A stretch of 64,000 bases of DNA from Batillaria attramentaria. Lineage: Eukaryota; Mollusca; Gastropoda; Batillariidae. Shown one piece after another: positions 35,221 through 47,556 of this stretch. Below the pieces are notes generated by a model. The model was not told the origin of the DNA. It worked only from the letters and a program-made list of their open reading frames with translations, and made no database searches. Location of the stretch: NCBI GenBank assembly GCA_018292915.2, contig JACVVK020000295.1, positions 573,501 through 637,500 on the forward strand, written 5' to 3'. Numbering within the stretch: the stretch's first letter is position 1; each line of letters begins with the position of its first letter. A program made the translations under genes and the position numbers.

Positions 35221-35985
35221 TTTAGATCTCAAAATCGCTCCTACTATACATAGAAAATGAGCCTGGGGTGCCATAAAAAATATACAAAAAAATTATAAAA
35301 ATTCACTGCAGCCGTTGTCGTCAGTTGACTCGAAAATTTGTACACGAAGCACATTTCCTTTACACAAGCCACACGCCTCACAAACATCGCAGAAAAAGGC
35401 ACACGCGCACTGACGCAAAACTGTATCAGCGTCAGTTTGCCGACGTCATGTTTGATTGACGTGGGGGTGTGTCGTCACTTTTCGGAAGTTCTCTATTTGT
35501 AGACGGGGAAAGCGGGAGTTTCATTGATGTAGTGAGCTTTGTTTTTCCCACTGACTCTCACTCAATAGCATAGTAGAGTGAGAGAACACCACATAGGTCT
35601 CAATGCAGCACATGCACAAACGCGGCTCGCGCAAGTCTGCGTGCGTGCGTGCGTGCGTGCGCGCGCGCGTATGTCTGTGTGTGTCTGTGTGCGCGCGCGC
35701 GCAGCAGACATAACACATAGTGAAAAAAAACGTTCGCCGCGCAGACTTGTCTGTTAAACACATTGAGCCGGTATAAATTCGATCTTTACGCTGCGCAGCA
35801 GCAACACTTCAATTTTCATGTGGCTGCTTTCATTGCAAGAATTGTATCCGAGTCAAAGTTATTACGTCAAATGTATTATGCGTCATCCCAATGGAGAAAA
35901 CGTCATAGATTTCAAAGAAAACAACTTGACGTCTCTCTTCCAAAACCAAGATTGGTCTGAAAAGCCCGGTCAGTTGTTTCCATTC

Positions 35986-36009
35986 AGAGAGAGAGAGAGA
36001 GAGAGAGTG

Positions 36010-36073
<64 letters not shown>
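35986..36073. repeat. (GA)n-(TG)n compound microsatellite
   Basis: GA units to 36007, then about 31 TG units, some 350 bp before ARHGAP39 exon 2. Confidence 0.95.
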
Positions 36074-36075
<2 letters not shown>

Positions 36076-36128
36076 TCCCGAATACATGGCATTACAAAAG
36101 AACGACCGTGACGACAGCAGGTGATTAA

Positions 36129-36524
<396 letters not shown>

Positions 36525-36535
36525 TAAGTTATATC

Positions 36536-36674
36536 TTCCTATTCCTCTTGTCCGTCTGTCTGTCCGTCCGTCTGTCTGTCCGTCTGTCTGTCCGTCAGTC
36601 CGTCTGTCTGCCTCTGTCAGTGTGTTAGTGAGTATACGTGTGTGTGTTTGCCTCTCTCTCTCTCTCTCTCTGAG

Positions 36675-36705
<31 letters not shown>

Positions 36706-36780
36706 CTCTCTCTCTCTCTCTCTGACTGTCTCTGTCGGTCTCTGTCCGTTTGTCCGTAAATCTTTGTTAGTCTCTGTCCG
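36536..36780. repeat. (TGTC/CGTC)n and (TC)n pyrimidine tract directly after the WW exon
   Basis: It starts about a dozen bases after the splice donor and alternates TCTG and TCCG tetranucleotides, then (CT)n interrupted by TGAG. The whole tract is strongly pyrimidine-rich on the coding strand. Confidence 0.9.
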
Positions 36781-37654
36781 TTTGTCTAGAGCTGCCTGTT
36801 CTCCCTTCCCGTACTTTCATTTGAATGGTGGCATTCCGGTCGTTTTCGTTTTGTATTCAGTGATCGATAACACAACTGCATACATGTTCATAAAGGTCTG
36901 GTTTCGTATTTCTACCATGTGTTCCCTGTACAGCAGAGTTTGTCTCGCCTGTATAAGGCGGACTTTGACCGCGGTCACCGACTGGTGCATTTTTTTTTTT
37001 TTTTTCAATTCTTTCTTAGCGTTTCACGTGGACATCCTGTCAGCGGTAAGGACAGGCTTGCCGCACAAACTCAGGGTGGTAAAGAGAAACGCAAAGGCGA
37101 AGAGATAAGAAAGAGCAAAGGGTATCACTGAGATCCAACCCGTCCGTGGCTCCCCTTGTCTAGCACCTTTCAGGCCTTTGCTTCAGCGGCTCCCAGCACA
37201 GCCTCTATAGCCCACACGGGGTGTAAGCGAAATGTTCCCGGTGCTACTCTGCTCCACATTGTAGCACCGCTCAGACAAAGTGTTTGGAAACAGCAGTGCC
37301 CAGTGTTACCATTTTCAAATTTGAGTAGCACCCAGTGTTTCCAGCGGGCGTCGGTTTGTCGGCGTTAAGCTGAGGAAGGAGCCGTCTCAGTATCAACCAG
37401 ACAACTACTTTGACTAACATTTTACTCAGTACGAGGCAAAAACGTATGCATGCTGATATTTCAAGTCAGACATACGGCTGTACGTGACAGCAGTCGTGGA
37501 AGCTTTTTTTCAAGCAAAGTAGCATCGGAAACACTCGCCGCCATTAATTTTGATTACACCTGCCTCGTGGTCCCAGTGTTCTCTCTGGAGACTACACATC
37601 AGTCATGACCGGCCCGGTCTGCTCTGATTGGTGCTTCCAGCCAGGTGTGAGCGC

Positions 37655-37657
<3 letters not shown>

Positions 37658-37698
<41 letters not shown>
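37658..37698. repeat. (GT)n microsatellite
   Basis: About 20 GT units. Confidence 0.95.
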
Positions 37699-37700
<2 letters not shown>

Positions 37701-38402
37701 CCCTGATCCAGGTGTTTGATACACGTCTAGCAGCAGTACCCGACACTAGGCACCGTGTCTGAGGTTTCTGCAGGCCGGCGGACTGACCGTAGTGTGTTTG
37801 CAGAATCTGGCCTCGGTGCTATTATCCGCTTGCCACAATCGCCGGCACAAGCCGGTGGGGCTCACTGTGTCAACACGGCGATTGGGACGAGGGCGTTAGT
37901 GGGGAAGTGACCCGGCCCGTGATGAAGGGACAGGGGAACTTGCTGTTTGGAGCTGAAAGTCTGTTGCCTCTATCAGTTAGTCGCCTGTCTGTGTCAGTAT
38001 ATATATATCACACGATGGTATCAGTCGGAAATTAACATAGTTAATTTATAAGTTTGGCTATGTCTGCATAAGTTGCAACGAAGTATCGTAACAACTACTT
38101 GTGTTCGTCATGATCAGTCCAGCGTTTTGGGTTGTTTTTTTTTCCAGCTCAGCTTAAACGCAGCAAACATTATTATTATTATTAATATTATTTTCGGGTG
38201 AGTCATCGGAATTCTATTGCGTGTGCGCTTTCATTTAATCGCGGACGTAAGCATTTTGGATGACACGGGTCCAAACTCGATACAAGTACGACACTCATGC
38301 ATTATTTATGAGCCATTGTGCAGGTGCACAAGTGTCGAGTGATTTCGTTTTCCTTTAAAAAAACAACAACAAAAAACATTGCTTGTCCTTAGCATGTCCT
38401 TG

Positions 38403-38525
<123 letters not shown>

Positions 38526-39005
38526 TTAAACTCCAATTTCAGCTTGTGTACACTTGTTGCGCATAAAGACTTTGGAGCTGTCAGTAGGAAATAGGTTAGC
38601 CACCTCTCCGCGTTGGCGGCCAGATCTGCACACTCGTGCGTGTAATGATGCAGTTTGCATGCGGCATAGTTGACAAGGACGCATTAGGAAAATGCTCCGC
38701 GTGTCCCAGATCCGATCGGAAACGGCCAGGGACTCTCAGTGAAGGGTGTGCTTCATGGTCTGTAGTGCGTTTCTAATTGCATGTCAGCTCACGGGTCGAC
38801 GGCTTTCCTTCAGATGATACAGTTACCGAGTTGACATACAATAAATGGAATTGAAATGAAGCAGATTTTGCTGTGTCGTTGAGACAGGCATTGCAGCGAC
38901 CATTGAATCTGTATGCGGTACATGACCATCTGGTTTTTTTTTCTGTTGTTTTTGTTGTTGTTGTTGTTGTTTTTGTTGTTTGTTTGCTTGTGTATTGGTT
39001 TGCTT

Positions 39006-39179
39006 GAAGATCCGGGACAGCTAGATGGTAGAGCGTTAGACTCTCAATGCTCGGGTCGTGAGTTCGAATCCCGCTGGGGCCAAATATTTGTGCTGGCCTT
39101 TTTCTCGTTGCCCCGTCTTTGATATCACCCTTACGTGGTGGAAAAGGACGTTAAACTCCAAACACCCACCCACCCTCAC
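39006..39179 (+). repeat. SINE family A, full length with target-site duplication
   Basis: tRNA-like head (CTAGATGGTAGAGCGTTAGA, GAGTTCGAATCCCGC), family body and (CACC)n tail. The 10-bp TGGTTTGCTT occurs directly at both edges (38996-39005 and 39180-39189). Confidence 0.88.
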
Positions 39180-40925
39180 TGGTTTGCTTCTTGTTGTTGT
39201 TGTTTTGTTTCTTTTACTGGGCGCGTATGTTCACATGAACTGGACGCGCAAGCTATACAGGGGTTGGGGATGGGATGTCGACAGGGAGGATTGAAGTCGT
39301 GGGGGTGGGGTGGGGTGACGTAGACGCCATTTCTTGCGGTAGGGTTTGGCTCCGTATGCATCCGTACGTGTTTAATGTGCTGCCTTAATGGCCAGGCTTT
39401 CTCGGAGCCAAAGAGGCCATCAAAAAGCACTCACCCACCTTTGAAAAAAAAAAGTCAGCGCAAGCATCAGAGATATCGCAGCAGATTTTGCAAAACTGAC
39501 GCAAGTTTCCAGATGCTCTCAACAGAGTAAATAGTTGTGCTTCTCTGCATACACTGAAAGGGAAGAAAATCGAAATGAAATCAGCTTAACTTGTCTGTGA
39601 TGGATGGTGTTATGTTCTCACTAGAATCACGTTTTGTTTTGTTTTGTTTTTTTCTTTCAGGGCTAATTTCCTGCTTCCAGGAATAAATGCCTGTGGCATT
39701 TGGCAGCGATAGACAGAGAGAACAAGCCAAAACGCTGCACTTCCACAGAGTTTTTTTCCCCTTTCCTATGTGTAATGGCGTCATTTGTAAGCATTACGCT
39801 AAATGTTAAGCAAAAACGTCGACATTTCATCGCACTGGTTGAACACACGCAAACTTGCTGACTTTTAAACTTTGTGGCTGACCGGAGGCGAAGGGCCAGG
39901 GAGGTGTTGGGGGGGGGGGGGGGGTTGCATTTTGAAAGCGTACCAGAAAATGAAAAATATATATACTCCGGGAGTCCAGTTTTTTGAAAGCGAAAAAGTT
40001 TTATTCCGCAGCATCCCAAAACAAAGGGAGCCCTGGTTATGTTGACACATGTCATGCGAAGTGCCAGGGGCTAAGAGAGACTGGCAGTTTGCAGTGTTGT
40101 CGCAATTAAATTCTGTCCCCTGTTTTCAGCGAGAATACTTCGCCATGAGGCGAAAGAAAAAAAAAACAAAAAAAAAAACAAGACAACAAACGACATCAAA
40201 AACCCAAGTAGACATACTTTGAGACCTTTGCCATTGGGGCTGGGAGTGGGGGGAGGATTTGCGTGGTTGTTTGTAACAAATAATAGCAAGAAAACATTGC
40301 TGCGAAGAACATGCAAGGAAAGAAAATTACCACACACACACAAAAAAAAAAAACGATTCGCAAAATTTAATATCCTTTCATTTTTATGCAGCTTAACCTC
40401 CACAGCAAAAAGACAATGGGCAGAGTAACCGAATTTATTTTGGACCGCTAACTTCATATCGGACACGCTAAAAAAAAAAAAAAAAAAGGAGGCATGCGCA
40501 GAGATGCACCCAGAACCCCCCTCCCCGCCCGCCCCTCCCTCTCCCCTTGACACAAGCTCAGCTGTCAAGCACCCATTTTCTTAACCAGGCTGTGGCTAAC
40601 CTTGTTTGTTCAAATCCATTTTCGCGAGGGAGATGTGATGAGCTGACTGTAGATGGAAGCGGAATTAAATTTCCTGCTACGAGGGAGGGGCATTACCGTC
40701 TTGCACGCAACAGAGATCCACGTGTAACTAACTACAGCATCTGCGCAGCTGCCGTTCTCAGCTGCAACCGCCCCTATTGTCGGAAGCATCTTTTTTTTTT
40801 CCAGAGCTGAGAAATCGTGTTCATACGTAGAACCTTTTTTTTTTTTTAATGAAGTGCGCTGCATGATTTTATGTGTGCAGCGATCCGTTACGTTGTTTTT
40901 ATATATAATCGTTACGATGGCTATA

Positions 40926-41385
40926 CTCTATCGTCGCATTCGAGAGACTCTAGCCTGGCGTTGGAGAGACCCTGTCCGATCGTTAGAGATACCCTATCCT
41001 CACGTTGGAGGGACCTGATCTGAACGCTAGAGAAACCCTGTTCGAACGTTAGCCTCTTGTTGGAGGAACCGTATCCAAACGTTAGAGAGACCATAGCTTC
41101 CTGTTGTAGAAACCCTATTCGAACGTTAGACTAAACTCTAGCCGAACGTTAGCGACCCCTAGCCGAACGTTAGCGAGACCCTAGCCGAACGTTGGAGAGA
41201 CCCTAGCCGAACGTTGGAGAGACCCTAGCCGAACGTTGGAGAGACCCTAGCCGAACCTTGGAGGAATCCTAGCCGAATCTTGGCAAGACCCTAGCCGAAC
41301 GTTGCCGAGACCCAACGCTAGAGAGACCGTATCCGAACGCTAGAGAGACCACACATCCTCACATTGGAAGGGCCCTATTCTCATA
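40926..41385. repeat. 22-bp minisatellite array
   Basis: About twenty tandem copies of a unit close to GCCGAACGTTGGAGAGACCC plus TA. They are nearly identical in the centre (41150-41260) and diverged toward both ends, with units such as TCCGAACGCTAGAGAGACC and CCTCACGTTGGAGG. The array sits between an A/T-rich stretch and unique sequence in ARHGAP39 intron 2. Units abut without spacers. Confidence 0.9.
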
Positions 41386-43575
41386 TTGAACTTCCCACAC
41401 ATACACGTATTTATTTTTCCTATAGTTAGCCTGTTGGGAAGCTGGGCAGCTGGTTTGTCGCCGAGCAGATCGGAGAAGAAGAAAAAAAAATTCGTCAGAA
41501 TGAACATTGGCAATTATTACTGTGTGTCTTTTTACACTGTCAGTTTTATTCCTTCGTTTGGAGAGACGTTGAGAACTTTTCTTCACAAGATTGGCCTGTT
41601 AAAAACAAAAGCAAAACCAACAGCAGTAAAAGAAGGAAAAAAACAACAACAACAACAACAAAAAAACAAAGCTGAACACAAGCTGGTAAGAAATCGATTG
41701 TTCCTTTGAGAGCCATTATCACTGTTTTTTTAAAAAAGTTTTTCACATTTGGAGAATTTGAAAACCTAATCCCAGCAGCCATGCCAAGATTTGGCCAGTG
41801 GTCCCCCCCCCCCCCCCCAACGTTTCTAGCGTCATTTTCTCTCGAATCTGACAGACCGTCCTTCCTTATAATTTACGAAATGATTTTGTCTTCGCCAGAA
41901 GCACTTGACATTTGAACGTTGAACGGAGGTTGAGATGATTAGATTCTTAGAAAGTTATTATTATTATTTTTTTTTAAATACTTGTAGGTCTTGTTTCAGA
42001 AATGTTGGATGAAATAAGATCAGATCATATCGGATCAGGTAGTCCGTAGAAGGGGAATTTCAACGATAAGGTGAAGGTTGCACTTCAAAGATCTGCAGTA
42101 CGTGGCCGGAATCGTCAGCAATTGTGGCTTGAATGTTAAAAAACAAAACCCAAAGTGTTGGACTTGGAGAGCACTTTGGTCACAGACACCCCCCCCCCCC
42201 CCCCACACACACACACACACACACTCGCTTTCACGTCGCTTTAGCCCACAGTGCCGTATCTAGTTCTGTGATTTGGCCACCAGGCGACACTTGATTTCCG
42301 GAGAGCGGCCAACAGCCGCGTGCCGGGAACGCCCGGCTGATTGTGTACGGCACAGGAGACGGTAAACATTGCAGGCACAGGTTGCAAGTTTTCCCCCCTG
42401 AAAGCCACCGCCACAGCGCCACGGCTCGCTCTGGGACGGTTGGGGCTCGCGCTATTGATTGACTTGACTGCACTTTATTGGGACCCAGCGTCCCGAGGCA
42501 TGATTTCTTCCCCCCGCTTCACTTCTGCCCAGAGCCACATCGTACTGCGAGATACGCACCGGCACAATCAGCTTTCTTCGAGACGGGCGAAATGTCACGC
42601 TTTTGATGCGTGTGTTCAGAGACACAACATAACAATGCTCAGGGGCAGCTTACACTGAATAACTTACTTTGCTAGAATCTTTCCTTGTTAAAGTATTTCA
42701 TACACGCTGAATACTTACTGTTCTTTGTAGTTCTGACAACAGAGAGACAGTGTAATATAGTGCAAACGTAGTGGTTGCCTTACCTGTTCAGTGGGCAGCA
42801 TCCGCAATGTCATGTGTATGTGGAATGTTTTGTATCAAATGCTTTTGTAGGAGTAATTCACTACACGAGCCTTCATAATCGCGTCAGCTATCGAGCCTGG
42901 GACAGAAAATCGAGTGGAAAAAGAACCCATGCGCCCGGACCAGGGGACTTTTTATGGTGCTTGCCTACCTTGTTTGTCGTGCCAGCCTCTCTCCGTCCCT
43001 TCCTTGGCCCTGCCAAGCTTTCTCAGCCTCTCAGGCGGAATGAATGAATGGACAGAACCTCGTGATTTTGACGGAGAGACAGTGATTTTGGTCCAGGGAA
43101 CAGCTAATAGAAAAGCGAGACCATTAGTCTGTAATCTTAAGGGGTACCATTTTCACAGTCCTTGGTAATTTCTGCTCTGAGAGAAAATTGTCTCGTAGAT
43201 CGATTGCAAGGATTTGTTGCGATGATTCCTCCATTAGATACGTTTCAAACGTGCTGTGACTTTATTCTCTTTGTTGTCGAAGAAGGGGGAAAATGTATCA
43301 GTGGGCAGCTGCAGATGAATGTCACGTGCCATTCTGTTTTTGATTTTTTTCTGCAAAGAAGCGGACGAGCCCCCCAAATGTAACGCTAGCGTCTGCAACG
43401 AGGAAGAGAGCGCACAGAGTCAACAACAGGCTTCGTCACACGCGCGACTGACGGTCCCCCCCAGCCAGACTCTAACAACCTGACTGAATATTGTTGCTCA
43501 CTGCCGGTCTAGGCCGCACGTGCTTCAGTTTGTGCCTCCCCGCTCCACTGCTGCCCAACAACACATGCACGCCGA

Positions 43576-43627
43576 CACACACACATGTATATATATATAT
43601 ACACACACATCGACACACACACACAAG

Positions 43628-43694
<67 letters not shown>
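43576..43694. repeat. (CA)n / (TA)n compound microsatellite
   Basis: CA units interrupted by TATATATATATA at about 43587-43600, then a pure CA run to 43694, TA units again, and a poly-G block at 43714-43733. Confidence 0.95.
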
Positions 43695-43696
<2 letters not shown>

Positions 43697-44508
43697 TGTT
43701 ACATATATATATATGGGGGGGGGGGAGGGGGGGATCGTCATTAGTAGGCAGCTCGATAGACATTCTATTGAAAAGGCTGATCGTTTGTGTCGACGAATTT
43801 GTTACCACTTTATATGAATGCCAATGCCATGCATAGCCCCATTTCTTTCTAAAGGCTTTTCGCACGTGCAGGCTCGTTTATAACTGTCGAGTTTTCCGCT
43901 ACAAAGATGCGCTTAGTGTCGCGCATTCCTCATAACGATTTTCACCCCCGGATCGACACGGTACAACTGTACAATCACGCTCACCCAAGTGTTTATACCC
44001 TGTCATCCTTATGAAATCATACACCGTTACACGCCATCGGGCGTCAGTCGACAGGGTTTGGAGCGCAGGTTTGTTATCCAGTACTCATAGCAACAGCGCG
44101 GAAGGTAAACAGCGTAAGTGCTTTCCGTATTTAGACATTGTTTAGAAGCAGATTCTGCGGCGTTGCACGAGCGTCTTACGAGTACGACGTTCCCGTCTGT
44201 CACCCTTTTCTCGCGACGGAAATGGAAAATAGTTTTTCTGATTCTGCATTAGCGAAAATTGTGACTGCATTCTCTGCTCTCTGAAACAGTCTTGCTTTCT
44301 TATTGTCTTTTTTCCAGTTGCCGAGTGACTCACATGTGTAACAAATTGAGTTTAGTATGTATTGTAATGATCCTCTGTCGTATGGCTGTTCGTGTGTCGT
44401 CTTTTTTTTTTTCTTTTTCTTTTGCCGTATTGGTGCAAAGGCATCAGGTATATCTTGTCCACCTTCTATATTCTTTGTACTTTATTATTACACTGTACCT
44501 GTGCTTTC

Positions 44509-44627
44509 CCTCTTTCTCGTTGCCCCATAAAAACTCACTCACTCACCCTTTCTCGTTGCCCCGTCTTTGATAATCACTCTTACATGGTAGAAAAGGACGT
44601 TAAACTCCCAAACACTGCACCCACCGG
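44509..44627 (+). repeat. SINE family A, 5'-truncated, with internal duplication
   Basis: The 3' part of the family (CTCGTTGCCCCGTCTTTGAT to GGACGTTAAACTCCCAAAC). The segment CTTTCTCGTTGCCCC appears twice (about 44511 and 44548), separated by (CTCA)n, suggesting slippage or a template switch. Confidence 0.75.
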
Positions 44628-45274
44628 CCACCCTCCCTCTTCACGAAAACTCTTTCGTTTGCTAGCAGATCCTGATGGCTGATCGGAAAAGGATTGTATG
44701 GACGTCTGTAATTCTGTGGATCCATTTCAGTCTGCCAGATATTTAGCATGTAGAAACAACTGCTCCCCATCCCACCCCGCCCCATATATCTCCTTCCCTG
44801 CCCTCCAGCTTCTTCCCGCCTAAAATGCTACAGATCCATCCCGGTCTGGCACGGACTGGCAAATGCAGCTGGTGCCAGAGGCAGCGCCAATTGTAGATCC
44901 GTGAAGCTTGGGAGAGTGATCGTTAGCGCGCTGTTGATACAGCTCCATCACGGGAACCTAGATCGAACCATTCCATAGACGTCATTGAGAGACGTGGGGT
45001 GCGCCCCCCTGTCAGTACGTGGTTCCTATTTCCGAAACTCGCTTCGCTCTAGCGATCGTGTTCACTGGGGCTGCGATCGGCCCTTGCTGACCCCCTTTTT
45101 CATGTGAAAAGGTCTGCACGTGCAAACAGGAACGGAGCTGTTGCCGCTGAGATGTTTTATTTTTTTTTTTTTTTGCGCACTTTAACGATGAAGATGTTGA
45201 ATGCTAGTTTCGGAAACTTCTGTGAATTGTTAGATAGATTTTCATGCAGTACCAAGTTCTTTTCTCTGTGGTAC

Positions 45275-45276
<2 letters not shown>

Positions 45277-45347
<71 letters not shown>
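45277..45347. repeat. (GT)n microsatellite
   Basis: About 35 uninterrupted GT units in ARHGAP39 intron 2. Confidence 0.95.
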
Positions 45348-45348
<1 letters not shown>

Positions 45349-45724
45349 TTGCTAAGCGGCAGGGACGTCGTGTGAATAACGTCCCCAGTTCCAGTTAGCA
45401 TTTATCACGTCGTCATCACCGACGTAAATTTGCAAGTACCCGCTACAACGTTGAGCTTCCCTAGGAAGTGACTGTCACCAGCGTGATATTGCTGATGCTT
45501 TCTGTTCGGGTTGGGGAAAAAAAATTCAGAGAAGCTTCGCGTTGTTCAAAGAATTGTCGTTGGCTTCATTAGCATCAGGCTGCGTGCCTTCTGCCACTTT
45601 TGGATGAGCTGTGTGTGGGTGTGTAGTTGTGCGCCCGTGTAGTTGGAAGGGGGGGTGGGGGGGGGGTGAAATATGATACTGGCCGTGTATGCAAATTCTT
45701 TGTGGAGATTATGGGGACTAACGC

Positions 45725-45813
45725 TATTGACGTGCCAGGCTTTCTGCGTTAGACGAAGTAAAATCATACAAATGAAATCTGCTACAGTTCGAATGGGTTG
45801 GGAGCAGGGGCGC

Positions 45814-45877
<64 letters not shown>

Positions 45878-45985
45878 TTTGTTGTAACATTATTGACGTG
45901 CCAGGCTTTCTGCGCTGGTGGAAATAAAATCATAGCAAATAGAAATAAAATCTGCTGCAGTTTGAAGGGGGGTGAATGTAGAGGG
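45725..45985. repeat. Tandem duplication (166-bp offset) containing a (CA)n block
   Basis: TATTGACGTGCCAGGCTTTC recurs at 45725 and 45891, followed in both by related TAAAATCATA, AAATCTGCT(A/G)CAGTT(C/T)GAA words. The first unit carries the (CA)n run 45811-45875 at its 3' end; the second has none. Confidence 0.8.
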
Positions 45986-47516
45986 GAAGAGAGAGAGAGA
46001 GAGTTCAACAGAGCATGTTGATCAGCGGATGACACTGAGGGAGGGTTTGCCCTCTCGGACGTTTGCAAAATGGCGTGTCTCACAATTATGCCTTGTAGTT
46101 CAATATTTGGTCGCGTGAGGGGTCGGCGTTTGTGAATGGGAAAACCGCCTCGGTGAAAAGTGACACACGCCGGTTTACGGTAGCGATAGCAAGTCCGTTG
46201 GAAATTCCCTGGCCTTTATGCCTTTTTTTTTTTTTTTTTTTTTTGGCCTTGTAGCGTTGTTGTTTTTGGCTAAGCAAACTGTCAACATAGTGTGCTTTAA
46301 CCCTGCTTTCGGTGATCGTTTTTCTTACTTTTATTTCGGACACATAATTTCCCGGTCAGTGATTCCGTATTTACAGTCGTGAAATGTATCGTCGCCATAT
46401 TCAAATTGCTGTCTAAATTAACCGACTTTGCACACCCATACCCGTACTAATACTAATGCCAATCCTAGTAAAAGCGATCCCAGGGTACTTTGCAGTACAC
46501 ACCTGGCTTACATAAATTGTCCCAGTCGCACATGGGACCTTTAACCAGGGTAACCAGAACGTACGGAACACAGCCCGTTTCGAGAAGGTGCGCTTCTTTA
46601 TTTCCCAGCTTACGAACGACTTTCTCTGTACAGATGCCTTCACGCCACTACAACTGACTCGCAAACAACGTGACTTGATGAAGGAGTGAGGGAACAGTTT
46701 CTTGTTACGCAGAGTTGCGGGGCTGCGGCTCTGTGAGTTTTGCGGTCGTTGGCTTTGGACACCTACTGCCATATTTTGTTAAAGGACCAAAGTGCCATGG
46801 ATTTTATAAGCACTTAGGCCCAATCACAACCGGACAGTAGACCCGTGTTTGAAGTTTCTGTCTGAAGCGTCTCTCCTCATTCAGTCCTGAGGAGTCAGGA
46901 ATGCGGTGTCCGAACTGAATGTACACTGGGTAATTTGGCTCTGGCGTTCTTGTCATCACTGAGCAAAGCCCGTCACGTCGGCCTGTACAGCGATTTCCGA
47001 GGGAGGGTGGGTGTCACAACTTACATTAGAAGGGCCCGTTTAGATGGTGTACACACAAACACTTCACCTCGGCGCGAGCCGCCCTTGATATTGGATTCCC
47101 CGGTCCTCGCGTAGTCGTGTCGTGTGTGTGTGTGAGCTCTGGCTGATCTTGGCTAACGGGATGGGGTTTCTGCTTAATCAGGGCACCGCTCCAATCAGCC
47201 GGTAATTGTGTAGTGAGGGAGATGGGGAGAGAGGGGTGAGGTGAAGCCGTTGTAGATAGTGGCGTGCTTCACTTTGTCGTCCGTCCTGTGTTAGGGTCTT
47301 GTCGTTGTTAGAGTAAACCTTGTATGTAACATGCTGGAAAACCCGCAGGGTTTTCTGGCGAACAAAGAGTCATATCAGAATGAATTATGCTTATGCTAGA
47401 ACTATACGTACATGTAACCATTTATTCCTCTCGCTGTCTCGGTCCACTTATTACTGTGCTCCACAATTCATTCTCTCTCTCTCTCTCTCTCTCTTCTCGC
47501 TGCCGTGGATAGCTGT

Positions 47517-47517
<1 letters not shown>

Positions 47518-47554
<37 letters not shown>
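47518..47554. repeat. (GT)n microsatellite
   Basis: About 18 GT units, preceded by (CT)n at 47473-47492. Confidence 0.9.

Positions 47555-47556
<2 letters not shown>

Noticed and set aside
39663..40568. 130- and 165-codon minus-strand frames
   Set aside because: Interrupted by poly-C/poly-A homopolymers; no domain or splice signals that chain them.
40926..41385. CRISPR-like repeat array
   Set aside because: Units abut with no unique spacers and the host is an animal; this is a minisatellite.
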